Source: an uncultured Angelakisella sp. (GTDB lineage: Bacteria > Bacillota > Clostridia > Oscillospirales > Ruminococcaceae). From it: a stretch of DNA of 5,767 bases. Made by a program: the position numbers and the translations under genes. How positions within the stretch are numbered: the stretch's first letter is position 1; the number at the start of each line of letters is the position of its first letter. This document shows positions 1-5,202 of the stretch, piece by piece. The notes below the pieces were generated by a model, which worked only from the letters and a program-made list of their open reading frames with translations, did not search any database and was not told the DNA's origin. Where the stretch lies: the NCBI GenBank assembly GCA_947564495.1, contig CANOCD010000087.1, forward strand, positions 1 through 5,767, written 5' to 3'.

Positions 1-7
1 TTCTCAC
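1..7 (-). CDS. Start of a downstream flagellar gene, probably flgL (only 2 codons inside)
   Basis: Only the first bases of a gene running off the left edge are visible. On the minus strand a GGAAAGGA ribosome-binding sequence (12-19) is followed five bases past its GG by GTG (7-5), then AGA, then a codon starting with A. This would read Met-Arg-(Ile/Thr/Asn/...), which agrees with the MRITN/MRVTN start common in FlgL. Established context: flgL normally follows flgK in Firmicutes flagellar operons. An ATG at 11-9 (Met-Ser-Glu) is an alternative start but sits too close to the ribosome site. The call rests on position and two codons only. Confidence 0.35.
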
Positions 8-32
8 TCATTCCTTTCCGTAATTATTTCGC

Positions 33-1619
33 TTAACGGCCCACAAGACCGGTCTTGTTGATGATGACGTCCAGGGCCTCGTCCATGGCGGTCATCAGAC
101 GGGAGGCCGCCGAAAGGGACTTGTTGTAGAGCATCATGTTGGCCACTTCTTCATCCACCACCACGCCGGAGACGCTGTCCCGGCTGTCCTCCAGGTTCTG
201 GACGATGACGTTGGTGGCCTCCAGCCGGTTCTCGGCGTAGCTCACGTCCTCCCCCAGGGTGGTGACGTAGTTCTTGACGAAATCCAGGAAGGTGCCGTTG
301 AACTCCTCCCCGTTGGAATCGAAGAAGATGGTGGCGTTGCTCACGGCGTCGGCCAGAGCCAGGGCGTAGTTGCCCACGTTGTCCGAGGTGTCGTTCTCGT
401 CGGGGTTGCGCTGGTAGATGACGTACCCCGAGTTGTTGGCCCACTCGTCCGAGATGGAGAGGTTATCCGCCGTGATGGTGATGTCCGGCTCCACGTGGTA
501 CTTGCCGTCGGCGCCCATCTTGGTGCTCAGGCCCCCCAGGAGCTTCTTGTAGATGATGTTCCCTTCCTCGTCCACCTTGGGCTTGCCGGTCTCGGCGTCG
601 TACTCCGGGACGATGTTGTTCACCGTGTTGGCCAGGGACTGGGCAAAGGCGTTGAGCTGGTCCTTGTAGTAGAGGCAGCCCCGCTGGACGCTTTCGCCGG
701 GGTTGCGGATGTTGGGCCCCCGGCCGTTGATGTAGTCGGTGGACGCCTTCAAAGACCCCTGGAGCATCTCCACCGGCTGGTTGGTGGAGATCCACCGCAG
801 GCCCACCACGTCGGTGCGCTCGTCCCGGGTCAGCTCGATCTTGTCGAACTTGCTGCCGTTGACGGCCAGCTGCCCGTTGACCACCACGTTGACGGTGCCG
901 TCCTCGTTGGTGTTGTAGGTGATGTCGGCGTACTGGGAAAGCTCATCCAGCAGGAGGTTCCGCTGGTCGTAAAGCTCGTTGGGCCCGAAGTAGGGGTTGG
1001 ACTGGAAGGAGGCCGCATCGTCCATGATGGTCTTGTTCAGCCCCGCCAGCTCCATGAGCTTTTTGTTCACGTCGTCCACCGAAACGCTGAGGTCGTAGAT
1101 CTGCTGTTCCCGGGCACTGTCCAGCTTGCTGCTGATCTGCTGGAGGGTCTGGGTAACGTTTTTCATGGCGGAGGTGACGATGTTGGCGTGGGTTTCCGAA
1201 TAGGCGTGGACCGAGAAGCTCTGGAGGGCGTCGCTGAGGGCCATAAGGACCGACCGCAGGCCGGTATCACTTTTGGGGTTAAACTCATTGAGAGCGGACT
1301 GGATGTCCCCCAGAATTTCGCTGGACCGGGTGTAGTACCCCTGTTCGGCGCACTCGTCCCGGTACCGCTTATCCAGGTAGACGTCCCGGGTCTGGCCCAC
1401 GCCGGTGATCTCCACGCCCTGTCCGGCGGGGCCCACACGGCTGGAAGAGTAGCGGTTGCGGTAGCTGTCCGGGGCCACCGCCACCTGGGTGATGCGCTGG
1501 CGGGTGTACCCGGCGGAATCCCAGTTGGTCAGGTTCTGGCCGGTGACGTCCAGCCCCTTCTGGGCGGTGGCGAGACCCTTTTTGGCGGTCTCGAATCCCA
1601 TAAAAGTCGGTCTGATCAA
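33..1619 (-). CDS. flgK: FlgK, flagellar hook-associated protein 1
   Basis: FlgK forms, with FlgL, the junction between hook and flagellin filament; it is exported through the flagellar type III apparatus and assembles outside the cell. The 528-residue product starts with the classic STFMGFETA-like stretch (residues 4-11, PTFMGFET) and has the flagellar rod/hook N-terminal motif around 24-42 (LDVTGQNLTN...AGYTRQR). The middle is a long variable FlgK region. The C-terminal coiled-coil motif lies at 488-528 (VDEEVANMMLYNKSLSAASR, then MTAMDEALDVIIN), which pairs with the N-terminal helix in this family. The size is usual for Firmicutes FlgK. The TTG start at 1619-1617 is chosen because GGAGGG lies seven bases upstream and because family members begin a few residues before the TFMG motif; the ATG at residue 7 would be too far from that site. 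It lies 15 bases after the FlgN-like gene and before a probable flgL. The N-terminal motif reads NLTNWDSAGYTRQ rather than the commoner NxANANTxGYTRQ. Confidence 0.97.
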   Translation of the reverse strand: MIRPTFMGFETAKKGLATAQKGLDVTGQNLTNWDSAGYTRQRITQVAVAPDSYRNRYSSSRVGPAGQGVEITGVGQTRDVYLDKRYRDECAEQGYYTRSSEILGDIQSALNEFNPKSDTGLRSVLMALSDALQSFSVHAYSETHANIVTSAMKNVTQTLQQISSKLDSAREQQIYDLSVSVDDVNKKLMELAGLNKTIMDDAASFQSNPYFGPNELYDQRNLLLDELSQYADITYNTNEDGTVNVVVNGQLAVNGSKFDKIELTRDERTDVVGLRWISTNQPVEMLQGSLKASTDYINGRGPNIRNPGESVQRGCLYYKDQLNAFAQSLANTVNNIVPEYDAETGKPKVDEEGNIIYKKLLGGLSTKMGADGKYHVEPDITITADNLSISDEWANNSGYVIYQRNPDENDTSDNVGNYALALADAVSNATIFFDSNGEEFNGTFLDFVKNYVTTLGEDVSYAENRLEATNVIVQNLEDSRDSVSGVVVDEEVANMMLYNKSLSAASRLMTAMDEALDVIINKTGLVGR

Positions 1620-1626
1620 GGTCTTT

Positions 1627-1632
1627 CCCTCC
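1627..1632 (-). promoter_or_regulatory. Ribosome binding site fixing the TTG start of flgK
   Basis: GGAGGG on the minus strand, seven bases before TTG (1619-1617). It sits between the FlgN-like stop codon (1637-1635) and the flgK start. This spacing is ideal for TTG and poor for the internal ATG at residue 7, so it decides the start. Confidence 0.7.
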
Positions 1633-1634
1633 GT

Positions 1635-2093
1635 TTATATCTTTGCTTCAAACAGGGAGGCGCCGCCCTCGGGGCGCTGCCGTCCGCTGTGGGTGTAGGG
1701 GGCCACGGGAGGGCCTTCCTCCGGCATCCCCATAAGCTTCATCCCCTCTTTGACAAAGGCGATGGATTTTTCGTTGAAGTATTTGATCTCGTCCACGGCC
1801 CTGCCGAACCGCTTGAACTGCTCCGGCAGGTCCCCCTGTTCGGCCTTGTCCAGCCGTGCCAGGATTTCGGAGAAGGTCAGGCCCTCGAAGCCGGCGGCCT
1901 TCTGCTCCTTTTCCCGCTGGTCCTCCATCTGCACAAGGCGCATATTCATGGCCTGCTGGCGGCTGACCATCTTGTCGACCCGCTTGGGGTCATAGGAAAG
2001 AAGGGCGGCGTACTTTTCGCTTTCCCCCTGGGCCAGCTCCTCCAGGAAGGTGACGTAGCCTTCCAGGAAGGCGGAAAATCCTTTGGCGTCCAT
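1635..2093 (-). CDS. flgN: FlgN-like flagellar export chaperone
   Basis: This 152-residue, probably cytoplasmic protein is mostly helical and charged. Its position between flgM and flgK is that of FlgN, the chaperone that keeps FlgK and FlgL soluble and delivers them to the flagellar export gate. Visible traits are an N-terminal amphipathic helix (about 5-32), a Gln/Arg/Glu-rich helix (about 45-68) and a helix near 94-121 ending NEKSIAFVKEGMKLM, which resembles the Asn/Leu-spaced end of the FlgN fold. A Pro/Gly-rich tail follows (about 123-152). Sequence similarity within the FlgN family is low, so the call leans on size, helicity and gene order. It begins ten bases after the flgM stop; a G-rich ribosome site overlaps that stop, suggesting translational coupling. 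The alternative is an uncharacterised clostridial flagellar protein occupying the FlgN slot. Confidence 0.75.
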   Translation of the reverse strand: MDAKGFSAFLEGYVTFLEELAQGESEKYAALLSYDPKRVDKMVSRQQAMNMRLVQMEDQREKEQKAAGFEGLTFSEILARLDKAEQGDLPEQFKRFGRAVDEIKYFNEKSIAFVKEGMKLMGMPEEGPPVAPYTHSGRQRPEGGASLFEAKI

Positions 2094-2103
2094 AGGCGGC
2101 CCC

Positions 2104-2409
2104 CTAAGCGATCATGTGGCGCATGACAGCGTCCACCAGTTCGCCGGTGGGGATGTTGTACTCCCCCTTCTGGACGGCGTTGCGAAGGCTCTCCAGCCGC
2201 TCCGCCGAGGCGGGCTCCCGGATCTCGGCCAGGATGGAGCGGGAAAGCTGCTCCACCTCCAGCTGCCGGGTGGCCTCCTGGCTGATCTGGATGCGGTCGG
2301 TCTTGCCGGCCTTTTCCGCCGCCGGGATCTCTCCCAAGGGCCCGACCTTGCGGGGGGCTCGGCCGTACTTATTGTAAGCCTGGTATGCTGCGGTTGGGTT
2401 GATCTTCAT
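2104..2409 (-). CDS. flgM: FlgM, negative regulator of flagellin synthesis (anti-sigma-28)
   Basis: FlgM binds the flagellar sigma factor FliA/SigD and blocks late flagellar genes until the hook is finished. The 101-residue product has the family layout: a short N-terminus beginning MKINPTAAYQAY, a Gly/Pro/Lys-rich disordered stretch (about 14-37), then DRIQISQEA (38-46), a motif typical of FlgM. C-terminal helices follow with LRNAVQKGEYNIPTGELVDAV (75-95 region), matching the sigma-binding signature of the form R-x-A-(V/I)-x-x-G-x-Y-x-I. The ATG at 2409-2407 has GGGAGGT seven bases upstream. It is the first visible gene of the minus-strand flagellar operon and is divergent from the transporter operon. 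Its own promoter was not identified with confidence. Confidence 0.93.
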   Translation of the reverse strand: MKINPTAAYQAYNKYGRAPRKVGPLGEIPAAEKAGKTDRIQISQEATRQLEVEQLSRSILAEIREPASAERLESLRNAVQKGEYNIPTGELVDAVMRHMIA

Positions 2410-2423
2410 AGTGGGTACCTCCC

Positions 2424-2436
2424 CCGGCCTGGCCGG
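2424..2436. repeat. Short inverted repeat beside the flgM ribosome site
   Basis: CCGGCC-T-GGCCGG is a perfect 6-base inverted repeat around one base. It lies directly upstream of, and touches, the flgM ribosome-binding sequence (complement of 2417-2425). As RNA it could form only a short CCGG stem with a five-base loop; as DNA it could be a protein site. Function is unknown and it may be chance in GC-rich DNA. Confidence 0.3.
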
Positions 2437-2541
2437 TGTTGCGTTTACATTCTCAATTTCTTTATTCGTCTGGGATGGCCAAAACTAAAGCGCCCTGTAA
2501 AATTTCGCCGGAGGGACTGTGGAAAACGCAAAAAAAGGGGC

Positions 2542-2569
2542 TTGAAATTGTGCAGTTGTTACGTATAAT
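2542..2569 (+). promoter_or_regulatory. Near-consensus sigma-A promoter (P1)
   Basis: TTGAAA (2542-2547), a 16-base spacer and TATAAT (2564-2569). The -10 box is perfect and the -35 matches five of six bases. Transcription would start near 2576, about 55 bases before the small ORF at 2632. This is the best promoter-like sequence in the window. It could also read on into the transporter operon, since no U-tract terminator separates them. Confidence 0.65.
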
Positions 2570-2631
2570 GAAAGCGGATATTCCAACCGGACAGACTGCG
2601 GGCACATTTTAATAAGGAGGTCTTTGTTCCG

Positions 2632-2718
2632 ATGAAACTGGCCTATCCCGCCTGCCTTTACCCCGACCCGGAAAAGCCCGGGGCCATCCGGCCGGGCTTC
2701 TCCCGCAAAGCCTGTTAG
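2632..2718 (+). pseudogene. 28-codon small ORF resembling the N-terminus of a HicB-like protein (probable remnant)
   Basis: Seen directly: ATG at 2632 with AAGGAGGT (2614-2621) ten bases upstream, 62 bases downstream of the P1 -10 box, and TAG at 2716-2718. The product begins MKLAYPACLYPDPEKPGA and ends after ten further residues rich in Arg, Gly and Cys. From memory, MKLxYPAxxYPE-type starts are typical of the small HicB-like antitoxin/partial-RNase-fold proteins common in Clostridia. The following PDLPGC motif and the rest of that domain are absent in all three forward frames, so similarity stops near codon 18. Inference: a HicB-like gene truncated by deletion but keeping its promoter and ribosome site. 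Alternatives are a genuine small peptide or a leader peptide; it has no Trp codons, so a Trp attenuator is unlikely. No hicA toxin gene is visible. Confidence 0.4.
2674..2699 (+). other. Hairpin at the end of the small ORF
   Basis: AAGCCCGG (2674-2681) pairs perfectly with CCGGGCTT (2692-2699) across a 10-base loop. GGA (2670-2672) and TCC (2701-2703) can extend the stem past one mismatch. No run of T follows, so this is not a standard intrinsic terminator. It could pause transcription or protect RNA, or mark a deletion junction. Confidence 0.4.
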
Positions 2719-2809
2719 CGAAAGAAGGCGCAAGCCCCCCATCATGCAAACTGCCTAAAAATCCCGTCGAGTTGTGGAAATACTTCTTTGCTTCCCGGTC
2801 CAAAACCCC

Positions 2810-2838
2810 TTGCAAAATCCCCGGGGAAAGTGTATCCT
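2810..2838 (+). promoter_or_regulatory. Candidate sigma-A promoter for the transporter operon (P2)
   Basis: TTGCAA (2810-2815), a 17-base spacer and TATCCT (2833-2838), each matching four of six consensus bases. Transcription would start near 2845, giving a leader of about 105 bases before the ATG at 2950. It is moderate in strength. P1, about 270 bases upstream, may also contribute. Confidence 0.45.
2818..2827. promoter_or_regulatory. Perfect 10-base palindrome in the P2 spacer (possible operator)
   Basis: TCCCCGGGGA reads identically on both strands and lies wholly between the P2 -35 and -10 boxes. That is where a repressor would block RNA polymerase. The regulator is unknown, and a GC palindrome of this length can occur by chance. 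Confidence 0.35.
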
Positions 2839-2853
2839 ATTAAACAACGGTTA

Positions 2854-2901
2854 CTTTACCGGCTAAAAGCGCCAAAGCGGAAAAGCGGCGCCAAGGTAAA
2901 G
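2854..2901 (+). other. Leader RNA stem enclosing the octamer repeats
   Basis: CTTTACC (2854-2860) is complementary to GGTAAAG (2895-2901). Inside, GCGCC (2869-2873) can pair with GGCGC (2887-2891). The nested stems would form in the transporter mRNA leader just after the proposed P2 start. No known riboswitch class is recognised. Confidence 0.35.
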
Positions 2902-2905
2902 CGGC
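2866..2905 (+). repeat. Octamer repeat array, AAAGCGGn, period 8
   Basis: Five consecutive 8-base units: AAAGCGCC (2866), AAAGCGGA (2874), AAAGCGGC (2882), GCCAAGGT (2890, degenerate) and AAAGCGGC (2898). Four of five share AAAGCG in exact register. The array is non-coding and lies in the transporter leader, 45 bases before its start codon. It could be slippage-derived or a repeated protein/RNA site. Confidence 0.5.
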
Positions 2906-2949
2906 CATCCCCCTGGTATGGGACCTACTTTGAAAGGGGTAATTCTAGT

Positions 2950-4008
2950 ATGAGCATCAAGAAATTCGCAGCAGTCCTTCTCGCTGCGCTGATGGTGGCC
3001 GCCCTGGCGGCCTGCGGCGGTTCTCCCGCCCCCTCCTCCCCCGCGCCCGAGCCCGCCCCGGCGGAGCCCTCGGCCCCCGCCGAGCCCGCTTCCGGCAGCG
3101 ACACCCCCTCCCTTTCCGGGGAGCCGGTGAAGATCGGCGTCATCCAGCTCATGGAGCACGACGCTTTGGACGCCGCCTACCAGGGCTTTGTGGACGGCCT
3201 GGCCGAGGCCGGCTACAAGGACGGGGAGCAGATCAAGATCGACTTCCAGAACGCCCAGGGGGAGCAGGCCAACTGCCAGACCATCGCCGACAAGTTCGTC
3301 AGCGATAAGTGCGACCTGGTCCTGGCCATCGCCACCCCCGCCGCCCAGGCCATGGCCAACGCCACCAAGGACATCCCCATTCTGGTCACCGCCGTCACCG
3401 ACCCCGCCGACGCCAAGCTGGTGGCCTCCAACGAGGCCCCCGGGGGCAACGTCACCGGCACCTCGGACATGAACCCCGTTGAGGAGCAGATGAAGCTCTT
3501 GAAGCAGCTGATCCCCGGCGCCAAGACTGTCGGGATGCTCTACAACTCCAGCGAGGCCAACTCCAAGCTGCAGGTCGACATGGCCAAGAAGGTGGCCGCC
3601 ACTTTGGACCTGACCTGCGTGGACTACACCGTTTCCAGCGCCAACGAGATCCAGCAGGTGGTGGAATCCGCCATCGGCAAGGTGGACGCCTTCTACTGCC
3701 CCACCGATAACGTCATCGCCAACGGCATGGTCACCGTCACCGGCGTCACCGAGCCCGCCAAAATCCCCACCATCTGCGGGGAGGAGGGCATGGTCAACAA
3801 CGGCGGCACCGCCACCTTCGGCCTGAGCTACTACAACCTGGGCAAGCTCACCGCCACCCAGGCGGTGGACATCCTCGCCGGCAAGAGCAAGCCCGCCGAG
3901 ATGCCCATCCTCTACCTCTCCGACTGCGTCCTGGCCATCAACGAGGAGAGCTGCCAGAAGATGGGCCTGGAGATCCCCCAGGAGCTGAAGGACCAGCTGG
4001 CCAAATAA
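2950..4008 (+). CDS. ABC transporter substrate-binding lipoprotein (ABC_sub_bind, TrpX-like)
   Basis: This extracytoplasmic lipoprotein (352 residues) captures the substrate for the importer encoded downstream. Residues 1-22 form a lipoprotein signal: positive MSIKK, a hydrophobic stretch, and lipobox LAAC with the lipid-modified Cys22. Residues 23-58 are a Pro/Ala/Ser/Glu linker. The mature fold starts at about 59 (PVKIGVIQLMEHDALDAAYQ), the hallmark of the ABC_sub_bind family, followed by DKFVSDKCDLVLAIATPAAQ and later ILVTAVTDPADAKLV and VGMLYNSSEANS. In streptococci this family with a similar permease and ATPase imports tryptophan/tyrosine (TrpXYZ); other members have other or unknown ligands, so no symbol is given. 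The ATG at 2950 is chosen because GAAAGGGG (2932-2939) lies ten bases upstream and the signal peptide begins there; the frame is open further upstream to 2788 but that part is leader. A CCCCT/AGGGG pairing could mask this ribosome site. Confidence 0.93.
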   Translation: MSIKKFAAVLLAALMVAALAACGGSPAPSSPAPEPAPAEPSAPAEPASGSDTPSLSGEPVKIGVIQLMEHDALDAAYQGFVDGLAEAGYKDGEQIKIDFQNAQGEQANCQTIADKFVSDKCDLVLAIATPAAQAMANATKDIPILVTAVTDPADAKLVASNEAPGGNVTGTSDMNPVEEQMKLLKQLIPGAKTVGMLYNSSEANSKLQVDMAKKVAATLDLTCVDYTVSSANEIQQVVESAIGKVDAFYCPTDNVIANGMVTVTGVTEPAKIPTICGEEGMVNNGGTATFGLSYYNLGKLTATQAVDILAGKSKPAEMPILYLSDCVLAINEESCQKMGLEIPQELKDQLAK

Positions 4009-4030
4009 GCTCCCCGCAACAGAAGTTCCT

Positions 4031-4066
4031 CTGCGGAGGCTGCCCCTTTTCGGGCGGCCTCCGTAG
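4031..4066 (+). other. Intercistronic 15-bp hairpin between binding protein and permease
   Basis: CTGCGGAGGCTGCCC (4031-4045) pairs over its full length with GGGCGGCCTCCGTAG (4052-4066), counting two G-U pairs, around a six-base loop CTTTTC. CCTC (4028-4031) and GAGG (4069-4072) offer an alternative outer extension. No T-run follows, so termination would be at most partial. Such hairpins after binding-protein genes commonly protect the upstream mRNA and give more binding protein than permease. That role is inferred here. Confidence 0.7.
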
Positions 4067-4086
4067 TTGAGGTTTCAGCAAAAGTT

Positions 4087-4093
4087 AGGAGGT
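4087..4093 (+). promoter_or_regulatory. Ribosome binding site fixing the TTG start of the permease
   Basis: AGGAGGT, a near-perfect anti-16S match, with seven bases to TTG at 4101. The in-frame ATG at 4122 would be 28 bases away, so the TTG start is preferred. Confidence 0.75.
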
Positions 4094-4100
4094 TTGTGTT

Positions 4101-5186
4101 TTGGTTCAGTTTTTCTCCAGTATGGGCACCGCCATTCAGGGCGCCGCCGCCCAGGGGGTCCTTTGGGGGGTGATGACCCTGGGGCTGTACATCACCTACA
4201 AGGTGCTGGATTTCGCCGACCTGACGGTGGACGGCAGCTTCGCCCTGGGCGGGGCGGTGAGCGCCACCCTCATCGTGGGGGGGATGAATCCCTTCCTCTC
4301 CCTGGCCGTTGCCCTGCTGGCCGGGATGCTCTCCGGGGTGGCCACCGGCCTCCTCCACACCAAGCTCCGCATCCCCGGCATCCTGGCGGGGATACTCACC
4401 ATGATCGCCCTTTACTCCATCAACATCCGCATCATCGGGGCGGCCAACGTCCCCCTCCTGGGGGAGACCACCGCCTTCACCACCCTCACCGACACGGCAG
4501 GCCTGAGCAAGAACCTGGCGGCCATCATCATCGGGACCATCGTGGCGGGGCTGGTCATCGGGGCCCTCTACTGGTTCTTCGGCACCGAGACGGGCTGCGC
4601 CATCCGGGCCACCGGCTCCAACGAGCGGATGGTCCGGGCCCTGGGGGGGAACACCGACCAGCTCAAGATCATCGGCCTCGCCCTGGGCAACGGCCTGGTG
4701 GCCCTCTCCGGGGGGCTGGTGGCCCAGAGCCAGGGCTACGGCGATGTGGGGATGGGCACCGGCACCATCGTCATCGGCCTTGCCTCCATCATCATCGGGG
4801 AGGTCATCTTCGGGGCCAAGGGCAACTTCGCCTACCGCCTTTTGAGCGTGGTCCTGGGCTCGGTGGTCTACCGGGTCATCATCGCCATGGTGCTCCGCCT
4901 GGGGCTCAAGTCCACCGACCTCAAGCTCCTCACCGCCATCATCGTGGCCCTGGCCCTCTCCATCCCGGTGCTCCGCCGGGATAAGGAGCTGCGGGTCTAC
5001 GGGGCGGTCCTCCTGGGCGGGGTCATCCTCTACGCCGCTCTGGTGGCCGCCGCCAATGCCCTGGCCCCGGGGAACAGCCTCTGGCTGGCCGTGGCCCGGG
5101 GCGTCGCCGTCGGCGTCACCTCGGGGGTCTTGACCGCCAAGTGGTCGGCCGGCCGCCGGAAGATCGCCGCCATCCTGGGGCGGTAA
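4101..5186 (+). CDS. ABC transporter permease (BPD_transp_2 family, TrpY-like) with C-terminal extension
   Basis: This integral membrane subunit (361 residues) forms the substrate channel with the ATPase downstream and the lipoprotein upstream. The sequence is strongly hydrophobic with many likely helices. YKVLDFADLTVDGSFALGGA (33-52) is characteristic of this branch of the branched-chain/ribose-type permeases. A cytoplasmic coupling loop lies around 161-209 (GTETGCAIRATGSNERMVRA, then LGGNT, then NGLVALSGGLVAQ), which contacts the ATPase. Typical relatives are, from memory, about 290-300 residues and end near the LRRDKEL stretch (291-297). Here the frame continues for some 65-70 more residues with two further hydrophobic segments (about 299-320 and 327-345) and a basic tail (AGRRKIAAILGR). 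The start is TTG, set by the AGGAGGT site. The stop is 16 bases before the ATPase start, so the genes are surely co-transcribed. The substrate is probably an amino acid but unproven. Confidence 0.93.
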   Translation: MVQFFSSMGTAIQGAAAQGVLWGVMTLGLYITYKVLDFADLTVDGSFALGGAVSATLIVGGMNPFLSLAVALLAGMLSGVATGLLHTKLRIPGILAGILTMIALYSINIRIIGAANVPLLGETTAFTTLTDTAGLSKNLAAIIIGTIVAGLVIGALYWFFGTETGCAIRATGSNERMVRALGGNTDQLKIIGLALGNGLVALSGGLVAQSQGYGDVGMGTGTIVIGLASIIIGEVIFGAKGNFAYRLLSVVLGSVVYRVIIAMVLRLGLKSTDLKLLTAIIVALALSIPVLRRDKELRVYGAVLLGGVILYAALVAAANALAPGNSLWLAVARGVAVGVTSGVLTAKWSAGRRKIAAILGR

Positions 5187-5202
5187 GAAAGGAGGGGACG
5201 AG

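Larger units (their letters stand above)
2410..2949. other. Divergent intergenic region between the flagellar and transporter operons
   Basis: About 540 bases without a full-size gene, visibly richer in A+T than the flanking genes. Listed separately within it are an inverted repeat by the flgM ribosome site, a near-consensus plus-strand promoter, a 28-codon small ORF with a hairpin at its end, a second plus-strand promoter with a palindromic spacer, and an octamer-repeat leader. I found no tRNA, T-box (no GGTGGNACCGCG-like bulge sequence) or other recognisable riboswitch, and no clear sigma-28 site. The minus-strand open frame through 2485-2745 has no family resemblance and is treated as chance. 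Confidence 0.7.

Noticed and set aside
495..2126. 543-codon open frame on the plus strand opposite flgK and the FlgN-like gene
   Set aside because: It runs antisense to two recognised flagellar genes. Its product is a Val/Gly/Leu/His-rich string without domain motifs, as expected from the mirror of a GC-rich codon pattern.
2417..2448. Sigma-28-like match on the minus strand (TAAA, 15 bases, GCCG then GGGG)
   Set aside because: The second half of the -10 element is wrong, and the start point would fall inside or after the flgM ribosome site.
2674..2710. Intrinsic terminator after the small ORF
   Set aside because: The stem is good but no T-run follows, so it is listed only as a hairpin.
2485..2745. 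86-codon minus-strand frame in the intergenic region
   Set aside because: No recognisable family and no convincing ribosome site noticed; it lies antisense to the P1 promoter and small ORF.
2915..2940. T-box-like sequence (TATGGGACC) before the lipoprotein gene
   Set aside because: It lacks the conserved GGTGGNACCGCG core and any terminator/antiterminator pair; the resemblance is superficial.
2788..2949. Upstream extension of the lipoprotein gene (54 extra residues)
   Set aside because: It would place a basic stretch before the signal peptide. It overlaps the proposed promoter and repeats, and the ribosome site lies just before the ATG at 2950.
4067..4984. 305-codon plus-strand frame overlapping the permease
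   Set aside because: Gly/Pro/His/Arg-rich with no family likeness; the overlapping frame encodes an unmistakable permease with a good ribosome site.
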